A DNA stretch of 64,000 bases from Neoceratodus forsteri (Eukaryota > Chordata > Ceratodontiformes > Ceratodontidae): the NCBI GenBank assembly GCA_016271365.2, contig CM057449.1, positions 1,568,434,501-1,568,498,500 on the forward strand, read 5' to 3'. The notes beneath the pieces are model-generated. The model was not told where the DNA came from and searched no databases. It was given only the letters and a program-made list of their open reading frames with translations. Position numbers and translations under genes: made by a program. Within the stretch, counting starts at the first letter, position 1; every line of letters starts with the position of its first letter. Positions 10,296-22,410 of this stretch are shown here, in pieces.

Positions 10296-11395
10296 AACTA
10301 GATCATGTGGTTAAAACAGTAAATACAAAAATCAGCCTGCTTTATAGGCACAGACTTGACAGCCGAAGCCTTATTGCTGGCAGTAAACAGCTCAGTCCTC
10401 TCTGTCATTGATTATGGCCTAATTGTGTATAGCACAACCACTGACACTGCCCTGAAAAGGGTCAGAGCAGCACAAAACAAGAACTGTAGGATAGTCCTAG
10501 GCACTAACAAACTAACACACACATCTGACCTGTATGCCATGACCAAATGGCTTAACTGCTAGGGGAGGATAAAGTATCAGGTCTGCCTCTTTGGCAAAAA
10601 AAATCTGCTAGTCCTAACCCCACCGGCCACTCAGAAGTTCCTCAAACCTGTGTTAAACCCACACCAGACAAGAGAAATGGTAAGAAATGCCCTACACATT
10701 CCCATTCATCATATAGAACTAGCCCAATGATCCTTCACACATAAGGCCCTCTTTGGCTCAATTAACTTCTCTCCTCAATAGCAAATGCACCAAAGCTTGG
10801 AGCATTTAAAAAATAACTGCTACAATATCTGACTACCCTAGGTGTTTGTGACTGTGTGAACTAACTCCCATCCCTCTTTTCTCCCGGTGCCATGCTGCCC
10901 TCTACACCCCCAGCTTGCCACCCTGCCCCCTTTCTCCAATCCCCCCCACTACTCCCTCACTGGTTCCCCTTCACTCCCCCACCTACCCCTCCCCAAACAC
11001 ATCTCCCCTTCCTCTCTACCCTGACAACCTGCTTCCTTACTGTTCCCCCTCCTTCCGCCCTCACCCTTCCTTTACCTCCCTCTTACATACCCAACTCCTT
11101 TTAGTCATGTCTCACTTCATCCCCTCCACCTCTTAATAAAGCTAACTCCTGGCTGCGCTCCTCTCCTCTGCCTGATTGGCACTCACCAGTATATGACAGC
11201 TAACAAATCCTCCCACTTTTATAAAATGAATAGTATATATTTTATGTATTCTACATTGTTTATCAACCTTATTCTTTATGTTTATTTCACGTCTATGGTG
11301 CACCTGTATTGTACTCATTTTCTGGCATGGAACCTTTGCAAATGAGCTCCAATCTCAAAGGTTGTAATTTTAAGACAATAAATAAATAAAAACTT
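10296..11395 (+). pseudogene. 3' end of a non-LTR retrotransposon with AATAAATAAATAAAA tail
   Basis: The sense strand encodes the last part of a LINE RT protein: LDHVVKTVNTKISLLYRHR (about 10,300-10,355), SVLSVIDYGLIVYS (about 10,390-10,430) and RAAQNKNCRIVLGTNKLTHT (about 10,463-10,522). A stop-rich part leads into a C-rich 3' UTR (10,880-11,140) and ends in AATAAATAAATAAAA at about 11,380-11,392. The last 40 bases resemble the tail of the LINE at 28.07 kb, with CAAAGGTTGT shared. Full-length relatives also carry an endonuclease, which is absent here. It is 5'-truncated. Confidence 0.75.
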
Positions 11396-12035
11396 CTGCA
11401 TCATTGCTGCCATAAATTGTTGCTGTGCAAGTATTAATGAATTGTTGTCTTGCTGATTGTGTCTAAGGAGTGTGGCAGTGGCAGGGACCTCTACTGGGGT
11501 CTCCCTTGTTGGTGGATCTTTAGTGTTAGTGATTTATCAGGTGTCATTGAGGGTTCTACGACATCGGGGCACCAGCGATAGTGCACCGGGTAATTACAGC
11601 ACCAAGTTTACATTTTGCCAACCTCTCTTTGGGGGAGCTATGCCCCACATACACATCCTTGTTAATTATTCTAACTCTGGGAGGGTGGATCTCGGGGAGG
11701 GGGTGGTGAATCCAAAAATCAGCACTGTGGTGCCCCAGCGCTGTAATGCTGGTGCCCTAATGATGTGATATGGTTACTGAGTCCCTTGTTAGCATCTGCA
11801 GCATCTGAGTGTTCAGAGAGGTCATTTGACAAGCAGGCTGGGTACAGTGGGCCATGTTGTGATGGTAACAGTGGGACACTGCATGTGTGACATGCCTTCA
11901 TCTTCATCATGGTGCCTGCATAAGAGGGCAGAATGAGAAGAGGGCTTGAGCAATATGGGAAGATATGCTTGTCTGAAAAACTGCAACAGTTGCACAACAT
12001 CAACATCAGGTTATTTAAGACACTTTCAAGTCAAG
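11396..12035. other. Unassigned sequence, possibly DIRS 5' flank
   Basis: No coding motif is seen. The sequence is G-rich near 11,560-11,720. If the LINE at 10.3-11.4 kb inserted into the DIRS element, part of this could be DIRS upstream sequence, but I found no direct evidence. Confidence 0.3.
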
Positions 12036-12330
12036 TTTTTTAAGCCACTGTGGCTGCAAGCCTTGTATATGGCTCCCCATTGTAATCTACTTTAAACAGT
12101 ACTCCAATATGGCCACCATATGTAATGCAAAATGGGTCACTTCCAGCAGCTGCAAGCCTTGTGTAAAGACTTTCAATATTGCTGCCAGAAGTGACACGAG
12201 ACAGGTCACTTTCAGCAGCTGCATGTGGTGTCAGATAGAGCTTTCTCCATAACTCATAGAGGACTTTCAATGTAGCCACTGGAAGTATGAACAATGGGTC
12301 ACTTCTGGTGGCTGCAAGTAGTCTAGGAGA
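12036..12330. repeat. Imperfect tandem repeat, three to four units of about 70-95 bp
   Basis: Units begin with GGCTGCAAGCCTTGT or GCAGCTGCAAGCC and end with GGGTCACTTCCAG or CAGGTCACTTTCAGCA. Unit lengths vary. A small open frame here reflects the repeat only. Confidence 0.7.
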
Positions 12331-12735
12331 AAGGAGTGAAATGGTATCCAGCATGAGCCAAAATCAATGTAACATCATCCCTGAGCACTCTGCATGTTTT
12401 ATGCATCAGCGAGGGATCTATTCCCGACCCAGAGGAGTGCTCCACTGGCCAGAGACACACAGTACATTAAGTGACCACTGCTTGAGGGGTCAAAAGTGTG
12501 CACAGGCATGTAAAGCAAATGTAGGCACAATACAACAAATGCAGCAGGGCACTCTGTTCAAACTGATTAAATCAATATGTAGGCAAGAACAGGATTTAAA
12601 GATGCAGTGTATTCATTTTATTCTAAGCTTATAAACATGATGCTTTCAATGTGGTTCTGGCTCTTACTAGAAAAAGGACCAGCCAGGTTAGATAGAGTGC
12701 AAAAAATTTAAGGGAAACGTCCACCTCGTATCGTG
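12331..12735. other. Unassigned sequence
   Basis: No motif or repeat recognised. It precedes a short inverted-repeat element. Confidence 0.4.
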
Positions 12736-12890
12736 CCCCACCTCCAGGGTGGGCGGTATGAGCTATAACTTACCAACAAGGGGATATGGGGCCCTCCGCT
12801 TGCAGCATTGTTTGTCATTATGCCCCTGAGCCATCCAGTATAGCTCAGTATCATCCACCCTGTCAGGTATCCTTGCTAACTTTGTACCCA
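12736..12890 (-). mobile_element. MITE-like element, second member, inverted
   Basis: The reverse complement begins GACAGGGTGGATGATACTGAG and contains GGCTCAGGGGCATAATGA, matching the element at 14,420-14,555 (GACAGGGTGGGCAGTATTGG and GCCCAGGGGCATCATGA). The other end carries CACCCTGG-type words. The two copies lie in opposite orientation around the hAT transposase remains. Confidence 0.6.
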
Positions 12891-14425
12891 AGTAATGGTA
12901 AGTTAAACTTGATGAAAACAAGCTGTTAAACATGTTCAGGGTCTAGTGTTGAATAATAAGGCTCAACAACATCACCAGCTGTACTTAAAATCCTCTTGGA
13001 TGGCACACTTATGGGGGTGACTGATGTATCTCAAGTTAGCTGTGCTAAGTGATGGGATGGATGTATCTTCTGTGTTCAGTAGCCTAATAGATCAACTTGA
13101 AATGGCTCAAGAGACTCCACAAATTACAGTAGCCATTCAAGATATTTTCCACATAAAAAAGCTGTGATTGTGTCCTCTTCTGTTGCTCTTGACATAAGGT
13201 TGTGTTGATCAGTGTCCGCTCACTCCCATCAGTACTACTGTCAATAATAAGTATTTCTTCCCCATCTCCACCAGTGGAACCAGACCTGCCAGATGGAATT
13301 CCCCCTCTTATGGCCTTCTGTGCCAGCTGTCTGTGTCACCAATCCCCTCATGCAACCAGTCAGATCATCACATGGCTCTTGTTGAAAATCAATCACTCTG
13401 TGGCTATCCATTGCCATGTGAATGATCTTACATTTGAACTGGGAATCCAGCATGGTGCAAAAATGTGTCTGTGACAGTCCAACACTTTCACAAACCTTGC
13501 ATCCAGTTCAGCTTGCAGCTGCTCAATGAGCACAGCTGACTCATCTGGAATCTCTTTATTTTCCTCTGTATATCTCTCAATGGATGCTTTCAGTATATGC
13601 ACTGCTGGAATCACCTGAATCAGAATGGCAGTAAATACACTTAGACTATTGGTGCTCCTGTCAAATGGCCCAAGTACTCTCACCATGGCGTCAACCAGTG
13701 ACCATTCATGGTGGCCTACGGTTCACCCAGTGCCACACTCTATTGCCGTGTCATGAAGTGTCTGCTTCTGTTCTAGCAGTCTAGACACCATCAAGTACGA
13801 TGAATTCCATCAGGTACTGACATCCTGTATCAAATGAGGTTGAGACAGACCAAGGCATTGTTGTGCTTCTCTTAGTTGGTTAGTTGCCTTTACAGAGCAA
13901 TGAAAACGAGCACAGATGGAGAGTGCTGTGGATACAGTCTTGAAAGCCTCAGTACTGTGAAGTAGCACAGATGTGACCACTAGATTCAAGGTGTGGACAT
14001 AGGAATGAATGCTGATAAAATTCCCATCAGCAACTGCTTTAACCATATTTGTCCTTTTATCCATGATGAAAAAAACAACATGTAGATTGGTACCAACTGT
14101 TTCTGACTGCAGCATGCCTTAAATGAATGCCAGGACGTACGGTGACATATGGTCTTTCTCCATTAGCCAACATTTAGAAGAGCAGACCTGGAGACACTGC
14201 TAGATTGTGAAGGGATAAACGGAGTACCTGTGACACAGGGATAGAAGGAGGAATCCACAACAGGAGACGTAGGCTTTTACACACACCATTGTACGGTCAA
14301 AGATCGAAATGCATGCATGTAATTTGTACTGCTCCAGATGTCTGAGGTGCAATGGAAAATTCCACCCACAGCCTTTAAGAATAGTGTGGCAATTGCCATT
14401 CTCACACCCTCATATGTAAGTAATA
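12891..14425 (-). pseudogene. hAT transposase, ZBED-like: catalytic middle and hATC dimerisation end
   Basis: Minus-strand blocks follow the order of ZBED-type hAT transposases. They are LTYEGVRMAIATLFLKAVGG and TSDIWSS (about 14,420-14,330); DKRTNMVKAVADGNFISI (about 14,063-14,010), with the conserved D near the start; HTLNLVVTS (about 13,997-13,970); FHCSVKATNQLREAQQCLG (about 13,905-13,850); LIQDVST (about 13,830-13,810); the helical domain VIPAVHILKASI (about 13,615-13,580); and the C-terminal hATC motif SVPSKRILSTAGDVV (about 13,008-12,964). A stop follows STLDPEHV. It excised and integrated DNA in active relatives. Frameshifts and a stop in hATC make this copy non-functional. Confidence 0.85.
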
Positions 14426-14555
14426 ATACCCGACAGGGTGGGCAGTATTGGGCAATACCAAACAGCCCAGGGGCATCATGAGGCTCAACACCACAGGTAG
14501 AGGGCCTTATAGCCCCTGGAAGGTCAAGTATTGCCCATACCACCCACTCAGAAGG
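14420..14555. mobile_element. MITE-like element interrupting the hAT transposase
   Basis: GACAGGGTGGGCAGTATTGG at the left and the reverse complement of GTATTGCCCATACCACCC at the right form imperfect inverted ends. It lies exactly where the hAT coding sequence breaks. A relative in the opposite orientation lies at 12,736-12,890. Confidence 0.6.
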
Positions 14556-14797
14556 ATATTGTTGTGCTTAGAAAATGGCCCACTGTATTTTATATGCTTG
14601 AAAACAAAATAATTTTCATGTTAACTTGTTAAATATCTTAAGTATTTTATTTGTTTTGTAAAAAAAATATTTCCACTGCCTGCTTTTTTTTTTTTTTTTT
14701 TTTAGCTAGGGAGTTTTGCCCTGGTTGAGCTTCTGTAGTTGTGAGCACTGTAGTAGGTTGTCATGGTTATCCCCCTCCCCACACCACCACCACCACA

Positions 14798-14838
<41 letters not shown>

Positions 14839-15505
14839 AGGGCTTGCATCTGGTAAAACTTATTTTTTACTGTTTTTTATTTATGTATTAATGTTTGCAG
14901 CCTGTTTCATTTTTTTGTTTGTTTGTTTAGTAAAGTGCTGGGCTTGGGGAGATGAGCCATTACCTTGCGAGTGCATACACCCAGAAGTACAGTAAGGAGG
15001 GACAGAAGACTACTAATTTCTTTTTTTGTATGTTAAAATAAAGTTAAGGTGTGCCATTTGTATTTCATTTCTTCTTCATGCAGTAAGTACTGTGTGAGAG
15101 TGCGAATCAGCAGTGGTGCCGAGCGAGACATCAGCAGTGTGTCGAGTGGGAGATCAGCAACAGTGTCAACGATGACATGGCAAAGACTTTTTTGGTAGGA
15201 ATGAATTCTGTTATTTTATTTAACATTAACAAAGGAGTCTTACATGGCCAGTGGCAGAACTTTTACTTTGTGCCACATTAAGTCAAGCTGGGGGTGAGAG
15301 GTCTATCGCACGCTAAGTGAGAGTGAAAAAAAAACGGTTGCTGGTCAGGTTGAAAATTTGGGGTGCTCAAGGATACCCTTAATAATGGGACATCCTGAAT
15401 TGGTGCTTGTGTTTCACAGGGAACTATCGAGAAATACCCGCACGGCAATGGAACTCTGCTAGCTAATCAGGATGCTAGCATTTCCATTGCCATTTTCTAA
15501 ATCTT
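14556..15505. other. Inserted or diverged sequence with poly-T and (AC)n
   Basis: This separates the N-terminal and central hAT blocks. It holds a poly-T run (about 14,683-14,703) and an (AC)n microsatellite (about 14,797-14,837). No coding motif is seen. Confidence 0.5.
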
Positions 15506-16300
15506 TTATATCACAATGACTGAAAAGGCGGAATGTGATGTGAGCTGGTACTGTGGCTGTTAGTTCTGCAGAAGTCTGCAAAAGCCAGTGTCTTCCACAA
15601 GAGATAGGGTTGTAGATCCAACACCATCATTTCACCTATGAGATGTGTGATATGATGTGCTGTTGGATGGGACAACTGGCACTTAAATCTGACCTGGAAT
15701 GCTTCCACTATTGGCATTGACCATGGATGGGGGGATGTTCCACTCTTGCCAGATGGTGTGCAAATAGTAGGGGACTGGTGCCTGGCGTGAATGCTGGAGG
15801 TGCACGAAGGACACTTTGGTGCTGAGGGAGATGGAGTGGTTGCAGCAGGAGATGCAGTGGCATTTTTGTCAGAGGCAGAACATTCTGTGGCATCACCTGT
15901 GCCACCAGCACCACTGCCTGTATCATCACCACGAGATGGTTCTGATGGAACCACAGGCACAGATACTGACACTTTAAAAACCTGAGACTGTTTTACCTTT
16001 AGGTGGTTCATTAAGGAGGTGGTTGTTAAATTTGCCAGAGATTTCCCCTGCTGATAGTCATGATGCACAGGGTGTGCACTGCCTTTTTGTTGTCTTATTT
16101 TAGTAACGTAAAATGCAACCATACTGTGCTCTTCCTGCTCCTAACTCATGTGGCTAGTGTCACCAGTACCACCACCACTCTTCTGGCCCCCACTAGCCTT
16201 TCTTGTTTGGACTTGCATCTGCAGGATTTCCGTGGCACAACTGGTACCTTTGCACCTGGTCTACTTGGCTGTTCAGGCTGGGATGAAGCCTGATGAACAA
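15506..16300 (-). pseudogene. hAT transposase N-terminus with BED zinc-finger remnant
   Basis: On the minus strand, KSLANLTTTSLMNHLKVKQ (about 16,042-15,985) matches the distal half of a BED finger, where N and H residues precede the HLK helix. The preceding cysteine pair is not clear. A Ser/Thr/Pro-rich spacer follows, then HHITHLIGEMMVLDLQPYLL (about 15,655-15,595), the segment that follows BED in ZBED-type transposases. The open stretch of about 200 codons ends at HIPPFQSL near 15,511. It is the front half of the transposase at 12.9-14.4 kb, separated from it by insertions. Confidence 0.8.
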
Positions 16301-16499
16301 ATTACTGAAGGGTGGCTTGCTGAGTATTTTTTGGGAGCCATATTCTTCTTTCTCCTGCCACTGCAACCTTGAGAGGTTGAGGTTTTTTGGCCACCCAACT
16401 TTCTTGCTTTATGGCTCTGAAGGTACTCCCAGTCCCCATACTCTGACATACACTGTGTCTGTGGAAATGGCTATATGTTTATATCTGCTCACATGAACC

Positions 16500-17540
16500 A
16501 ACAGGAGGTCTGCATAAACTACAACACAGTGTTTAAGGGGTGGGTTCCTGCTAGGCTTCTCGAACCCTGATGCCATCATGCCACTCCATATGATGATGTT
16601 TAGTTCTTTTTATTATTGTTCCCACTACCCCCAACATTTTGCCTGGATTTATCAGGCTTTTTCAAGAGCATTTACAGTGATTCTGTATGTCTGCAAATTA
16701 AAAAAAAATAAATATAAATAAAATATTTTGTAAACATTCACAACAAACTGTTTTAACTTATTAAATACATTTTAGTAACCAAGCTTTACCTTAATACTGC
16801 TCTGCCTTTTCATTCAAGGGCAAATGTATTTTCCAATAGTTCTGAATTAAACCTTCAAAGTAGATCAAATTGATATATCACACACTGTTTGTAGTCTAGC
16901 TTACGTCAATGCCAATGACCCTATTTACAGTGCTTGCGCCAAATATTTGACACAAGCTGCCTTAAATCAGGTAAACTGTCACAACTGTGCCCAGTCTAAT
17001 CAAATCAGATGCAGTTGCAACAAACCCATTTGGCACACCAACAGAAACTAAATGTGGTGGCATAGGGTTTGAAGCAAGGCCTGCCCCACCCTTTGAAAAT
17101 CCAGCCCCATGTCTCGGCATTTGTAGCAATAGCTCACTGAGAGAAAAACTCTCTGATCTTTTGAAAAATAAACAGGTTTTTATCTCTCCAGTCAGCTCAT
17201 GGCATCTTGCTCGAAGAGAACATTGACCATACACTGAGCTCTCTTGAACCTGTGTACTGTCACCACATGCAGTAGAATGTAATTATGTCATGCTGATGTT
17301 ACACTGGCTCACTGCATGATGCCAATGCAACTGTACACTCTGTTTCTCTGGTGACAGTAAGACCCAGAGGAGTATGGGCATGCAGGCTGTCTGGTATAGA
17401 GGTGCCTGAAGCTGAATAGCTTATATGTTGCTTCATTGTTTTTCATGATTTTTAATATTGTGGATACATTCTTATTTCTAATATACACCCTCTTCTATAT
17501 CACAAGTAGTACACAATGCAATCACAATATGGAATATGAC
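16500..17540 (+). repeat. Left arm of a dispersed inverted repeat (hAT upstream region)
   Basis: It is homologous, in inverted orientation, to 22,410-20,630. Shared words include GGTTCCTGC(T/C)AGGC, CCTGGATTTATCAG, AAATACATTTTAGTAACCA, CTTAATACTGCT and GGTGCCTGAAGCTG. It lies directly upstream of the hAT transposase N-terminus, so I infer that it is the 5' non-coding part of that element. Confidence 0.75.
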
Positions 17541-19160
17541 ACAAAAAAATCCTGATTTTTAACATGAGTAGAGTGTAGAGTGCCACATGCAAGGATCCCA
17601 ATGCAATACATTACACAATTAATTCAAATATGTACATTTAAAGATAAACTTTTACTGTGAGAAAAGGAGGGTAGTTTCAGGCAGTCAGATTACTGGTCAG
17701 GCAATACAATGAGTTGAACACTCCGTGAAATTATACTCATAATTTTTTGTGGCATAATGTTCGCCATGTCGGCCGACTATAGTGGACTTTGCAGTCATTC
17801 GAGGCACCCTCCCTCTCATGCCTCAGCAGACCACCGGAACCAGCCTGGGGGCTTTATCCAGCCGTGGCCCCTGATTTTCCACCATTTTCTCCCTCCCTAA
17901 CCAGAGGCCCCAGAACACAGTTGCCCATACACATGGAGGCGCTCATGTGCACCGCAGCTCCGGTGACAGCCCCTTCTGGCCACCCGGCCTATTGCCAGGT
18001 TCTTCTCTGGCTTAGAACTGCCACCTAGCCTCCACTGAGAGGCAGCCAAGCACCGGGGAAACTCTTGCATCCCATGCAGCAGAGGAGAGCTGCCTGATGG
18101 TTACATCAATCCGATCCTCACCCTCTCCCACCAAGCCGGCCCCAGCAGCCCGAATCCAGGTAACCAGCATGGCGCAAGGTGTGGCATCCAGTGCTTCAGT
18201 ACCACTGGGCCGGCTTTCTTTACATATTTTTTAATGTTTTCATTACACATCCATATACAAGACGTTCAGTAACACAATGATACCAGTTCTTGTTACATAG
18301 ATTACAAATGTTGCATTCATCAAAAATACAAAAAAGAGACATAAAAGCTGACAGCCTGCTTATTATTGATACCCGGCGTTCAGATAATATTCTCTTGCTA
18401 AGACTGAATATTGGTATAATTTGTAGTACTGGATATTCCTGCCTCCTCTCTCCCCTTGTTGTTGTTAAGCTCTCAGACTTTTTGGGCCTATACCTCTACT
18501 CTGACTGCTCCTCCCTTTTCCATTTCCCTATCTTGCTGTATACTTGTCTGGAGTCTGCTGCACAGCTTGTAGCAGGATTGCTGATCTCCCTCTCTGTGGT
18601 CCTCTGACTTGAGGGACATTCTTGTCTAAAGAAGGCTGTCTGCCCCTGATACAAGGTCTATCTGCCCTTGTTACAAGGTATTTGTCCCTGTCTAGTGCAA
18701 CTGGAATCATTCACTCTCTCTGCCACCTTCTTGTGAAGTGCTGTTTTTTCGACTAGTAAACTTTTTGTAACTATTTGCGCTGTTCTCAAGCTAGTCCACT
18801 GTATATCTATAATTTTTTCTTATCTTGGTTTGTTTAATTTTTTTCTTCATCTTCTATTAATTTCTTAATTGCTTTCAAGTTTGGCTCCTAATGGGGAGAC
18901 AACTACATACCAATCTTAGATAAAACAGAAATGAAATGGATGTTTGAGTTTAGGATCCTAGACCTCAAATAGTAATGAACATAGAAACAAATTAGCCAGC
19001 CAGCTGTAATTCTGGGAGGTGGAGAACAGAGATGGGTTGCCCGCTATGGCAATATATCTTAGTAGCAGTATTTTTGATAGATGCAAGATTTGTAATCAAT
19101 GTAACAGAAACTGCTATCAATGTGTTAGTGAACATCTTGTATAAGAGTGTGTGATGAAAA
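17541..19160. other. Unassigned; includes a G/C-richer block at 17,770-18,220
   Basis: 17,770-18,220 is clearly richer in G and C than its surroundings and has a long plus frame (17,789-18,028), but no domain is recognised. 18,230-18,890 is T-rich on the plus strand. No RNA gene or transposon motif is seen. It lies inside the inverted-repeat pair. Confidence 0.35.
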
Positions 19161-19164
19161 AATG

Positions 19165-19385
19165 TTTTTTGTTACTCTTTGGTGACCAGATAAGGCCCAC
19201 TAGGTACAACTGCCTGTTTTCAGGGGTGGCCCTGGAGCACTGGGGAGGTTAAGTGACTTGCTCAGAGTCACACAGTATGCAAATGGCAGCTGTGGATATC
19301 AAACCCAGGTCTGCTGGATGTACTAAGCTCATCCACAACTCATTAGTCTAACCTCTAAGCCTGATAAATAGCATTAAAAAAATTG
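19165..19385 (+). mobile_element. MIR-like CORE-SINE
   Basis: The core is readable as GGTTAAGTGACTTGCTCAGA, GTCACACAGTATGCAAATGG and AAACCCAGGTCTGCTGGATG, followed by AACCTCTAAGCC. This matches the conserved core and 3' part of MIR. The 5' part (ATAAGGCCCACTAGGTACAA) differs from mammalian MIR and is shared with the second copy at 40.3 kb, so both belong to one lineage-specific subfamily. Confidence 0.85.
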
Positions 19386-19604
19386 TGAAGATTTGACACA
19401 AAAAATTCTGAGTAATATCTCACAGAGTGGTGAGCTCATTATATGGCTTGATCTTTAATTTGACCACCCCAAACTATCCTTTTTTTCACATAAAAAAATG
19501 TATTTTTAAATGTAAATATTTGAATTAATTGTTTAATGGATTGCATGGGGTTCCTGGCATGTGGCCTCTCCTCATGCTAAACATCAGGATGTTTTTTGTG
19601 GCAT

Positions 19605-20625
19605 ATTCCATATCAATCAATCAATCAAAGTTTGTTTATAGGTGCAATTCTCACAGGATTCAAAGCACATTATATTCTACAACAAATCTTAAAATCCTTA
19701 AAATATGCATTAGCCCCATAAATTATACAGTAAAATCCCAATAATACTAAATTATAGCCATCCTTTAGACTATATCAGGGAATGCCTGGCTGAATAAGAA
19801 TGTCTTTAATTCAGATTTAAACTGGTGGGTGGACTGGCACTCTCTGATCTGACTAGGTAGAGAATTCCACAGGATCAGGGCTGTGAAAGCAAACTTATGG
19901 GCCTGCAATGTCTTCTATTATTTGACCCTGGGAATCTCTACCAATCCCTCGTCAAAGGAGCGGAGTGTGCAGAAGGGGCAGTAGGGGTGCAGAAGATCTT
20001 GCAGGTAGCTAGATCCCTGGCCATGTAGGGCTTTATTGGTCAACAAACTGACCTTGAAGGTGATTCACCAGTTTACTGGCAGCCAGTACAGATAGCAGAG
20101 CACAGGTGTGATGTGGCAAGATCTTGATAGCCCCGTCAACAACCTGGCTGCCGCACTCTGCCCTAGCTGCAGTCAGCGAAGATCAACCCCTGATAGCCCT
20201 AGGGATAAGTTGTTGCAGTAATCAAGGCAAGAGGTTACAAAGGCATGACCCAAACTTGGGAGATCACATGGGGAAATCAGGTGTTTAATCCAGGCGTTGT
20301 TTCTCAGATGATAAAATGAGGCCTTGACCACGGCCGACACCTGTGATTTCAGCATCAGATCGCAGTCTAACACAACACCCAGATTTCTCACCTGATCTGA
20401 GGTAAGCAGCTTGGAGTCCCCAAGCTGAAGTTCAGAACTCTGATCGGCTTTCCCCCTCACACCCTGGTGACCAGGTTCTAATAACAACACTTCGGTCTTG
20501 TCCAGATTCAACTTCAACCAGCTGGCACTAATCAAGCCTCAAATCTCAGCGAGACAGTTATTAAAAACTGAGACTATTTTCTCCTGCTCAGGCACAAAGG
20601 ACATGTAAAGCTGATTGTATGATTG
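19605..20625 (-). pseudogene. L2-type LINE, 5'-truncated 3' end
   Basis: The minus strand reads SASWLKLNLDKTEVLLLEPG (about 20,527-20,470), VRNLGVVLDCDLMLKSQVSA (about 20,395-20,330), FYHLRNNAWIKHL (about 20,320-20,280), FVTSCLDYCNNLSLGL (about 20,245-20,200), and then a 3' UTR ending in a repeated ATTG tail at about 19,615-19,630. This is the C-terminal half of an L2 RT. The catalytic palm is missing. It aligns by eye with the longer L2 copy at 41.6-42.5 kb. Confidence 0.85.
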
Positions 20626-20629
20626 TATT

Positions 20630-22410
20630 CTGTAGCACCTGTGATAAAGAACAGTGTATATCAGAAATGAGAATGTAGCCACAATATCAAGAATGTTGGT
20701 CATAAATCACAAAAAACAATGAAAAATATAAGCTATCCAGCTTCAGGCACCTCTGTACCAAACAGCCTGCACATGAATACTCCCCTGCATCTCACTGCCA
20801 CCAGCCTCACAGAGTGTACAGTTGCTTAGCAACCACCCACACAGTAAGTCAACATAATGTTAGCATGACATCACCATGTTCTGCTGTACAAGGAGTCAGT
20901 GTGCAGGTTCAAGAAAACTCAGTGCAAGGTCGGTGCTCTCTTTGAACAAGACACCATGAGTTGACTGGAGAGGGAAAAATACCTGCTTATTTTTCAGAAG
21001 ATCAAAGAGTTTTTATGTCAGTGAACTATTGCTACAAACGCTGAGAGACAGTTTGTATTTTGTACCAGTTTTTGGTAGCAGACATAGTCTGCACAGTTAC
21101 TTGTATGAAGATGCCATTGCATCTGTTAGCTGCACATGGACATGACATGCACACTAAGAGAGTTATTTAACATATTGGAATGGTGTAACACAGACAAAAC
21201 AAATGATATGACAACAAAAAATGTTTAAAATATTAGACAGAATTGATCCAGGGCCATGTCCAGCCTGTAACACTGCTAGTTAAATTGCTACAAAGAGCAT
21301 CTTAAAAGGTACAGGATATTTTTTGTACACATATACCTATTCAAAAAAGCTAGTAAGGTGATGGCCTAGTGAAATCTTTAATTTTATTCTAAGTCTAGTT
21401 TATACATTTTGAATACAGACAGCATAAACAACAGTTCTATTTTGCTATGGGGTGGCAAGCACTGAGGTGCTGTTTGAAATATAGGCACAGATGGTTTTAA
21501 TCCTGATTTATTGTTAGATATTTAGATGTAAATAAGAGACTGTATCCAGTAGTGAGTGACATATGAATTTAATTTACTTTATAGGTTTAATTCACAACTA
21601 TTGAAAAATATGTTTGACCTTGAATGAAAAGACAAAGCAGTATTAAGGCACAGACTGGTTACTAAAATGTATTTAATGTTTGTTATAACTGTACTGTATT
21701 AATAATATTTTTGCAGTGAGGAAGAGAATACAAATCGGCAAATAAATGCATTTATTTTCAGTCATGATGCACCTGGAATGTAAATAAATAATTTATTTAC
21801 ACTCCAGGTGCATCATCAGCATTTATTTCCACTGCAGCTGCATCATCAAGAACACTGATAGTAGCACAAGGCTAACGTAAAGCTAGTGCAAAGACATTGT
21901 TCTATACACCAGCTTTTCCTTAGTCTCATACACACGGTTATACCACACTGACCATTTGAATCCTGCCATGCTTAAAACATAGAAAAACACCTTATTTAAA
22001 AGTAAAAACAGCTCTGTTTCTTGTCACTGTAAAAACTATAGTTGCTGCAAGGTTGCGCTCGTTCCTCATCATTCAAAGGGAGTTTCACCACTTGTGACCT
22101 CAATACAGGTCAAAAGCTGAAGAAAAAATGTATTATTTATTTTCACACTGCCCATGTCATACCCCCTATTTATTTTAAAACTATTACAGAAACACAGTAT
22201 TAAATCCTCTTGAAAAAACTGATAAATCCAGGTGAAACCTTGGGGTACTGAAACGAGTAATAAAATGACTTGAAAATCATCACATGAGGTGGCATCGTGT
22301 TTTGAAAAGCCTGGCAGGAACCCTTGCCTTTAAACTTGTGTTGTACTCCCAATACTCTGCCTCATAATCAGAGCTGCTTAGGTTAGCCTCCTCAGATTGT
22401 GTATCGGGGG
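20630..22410 (-). repeat. Right arm of the dispersed inverted repeat
   Basis: It is the inverted counterpart of 16,500-17,540, with extra sequence at about 21,000-21,540 and 21,710-22,130. It may be a second copy of the hAT upstream region or a non-autonomous relative. No transposase follows it on the plus strand. Confidence 0.65.
21763..21817. repeat. Compact near-perfect hairpin
   Basis: TGATGCACCTGGAATGTAAA and its reverse complement (TTTACACTCCAGGTGCATCA) are separated by only a few A/T bases. One arm mismatch is visible (A versus G opposite). It lies within the right inverted-repeat arm and has no counterpart in the left arm. Confidence 0.85.

Noticed and set aside
17770..18220. A G/C-richer block as a host exon or CpG island
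   Set aside because: There is no splice-flanked frame or recognised domain and CpG is sparse; left as unassigned.
19165..19385. A tRNA gene at the SINE
   Set aside because: Only the MIR-type core is recognisable; no cloverleaf or intact A and B boxes were found.
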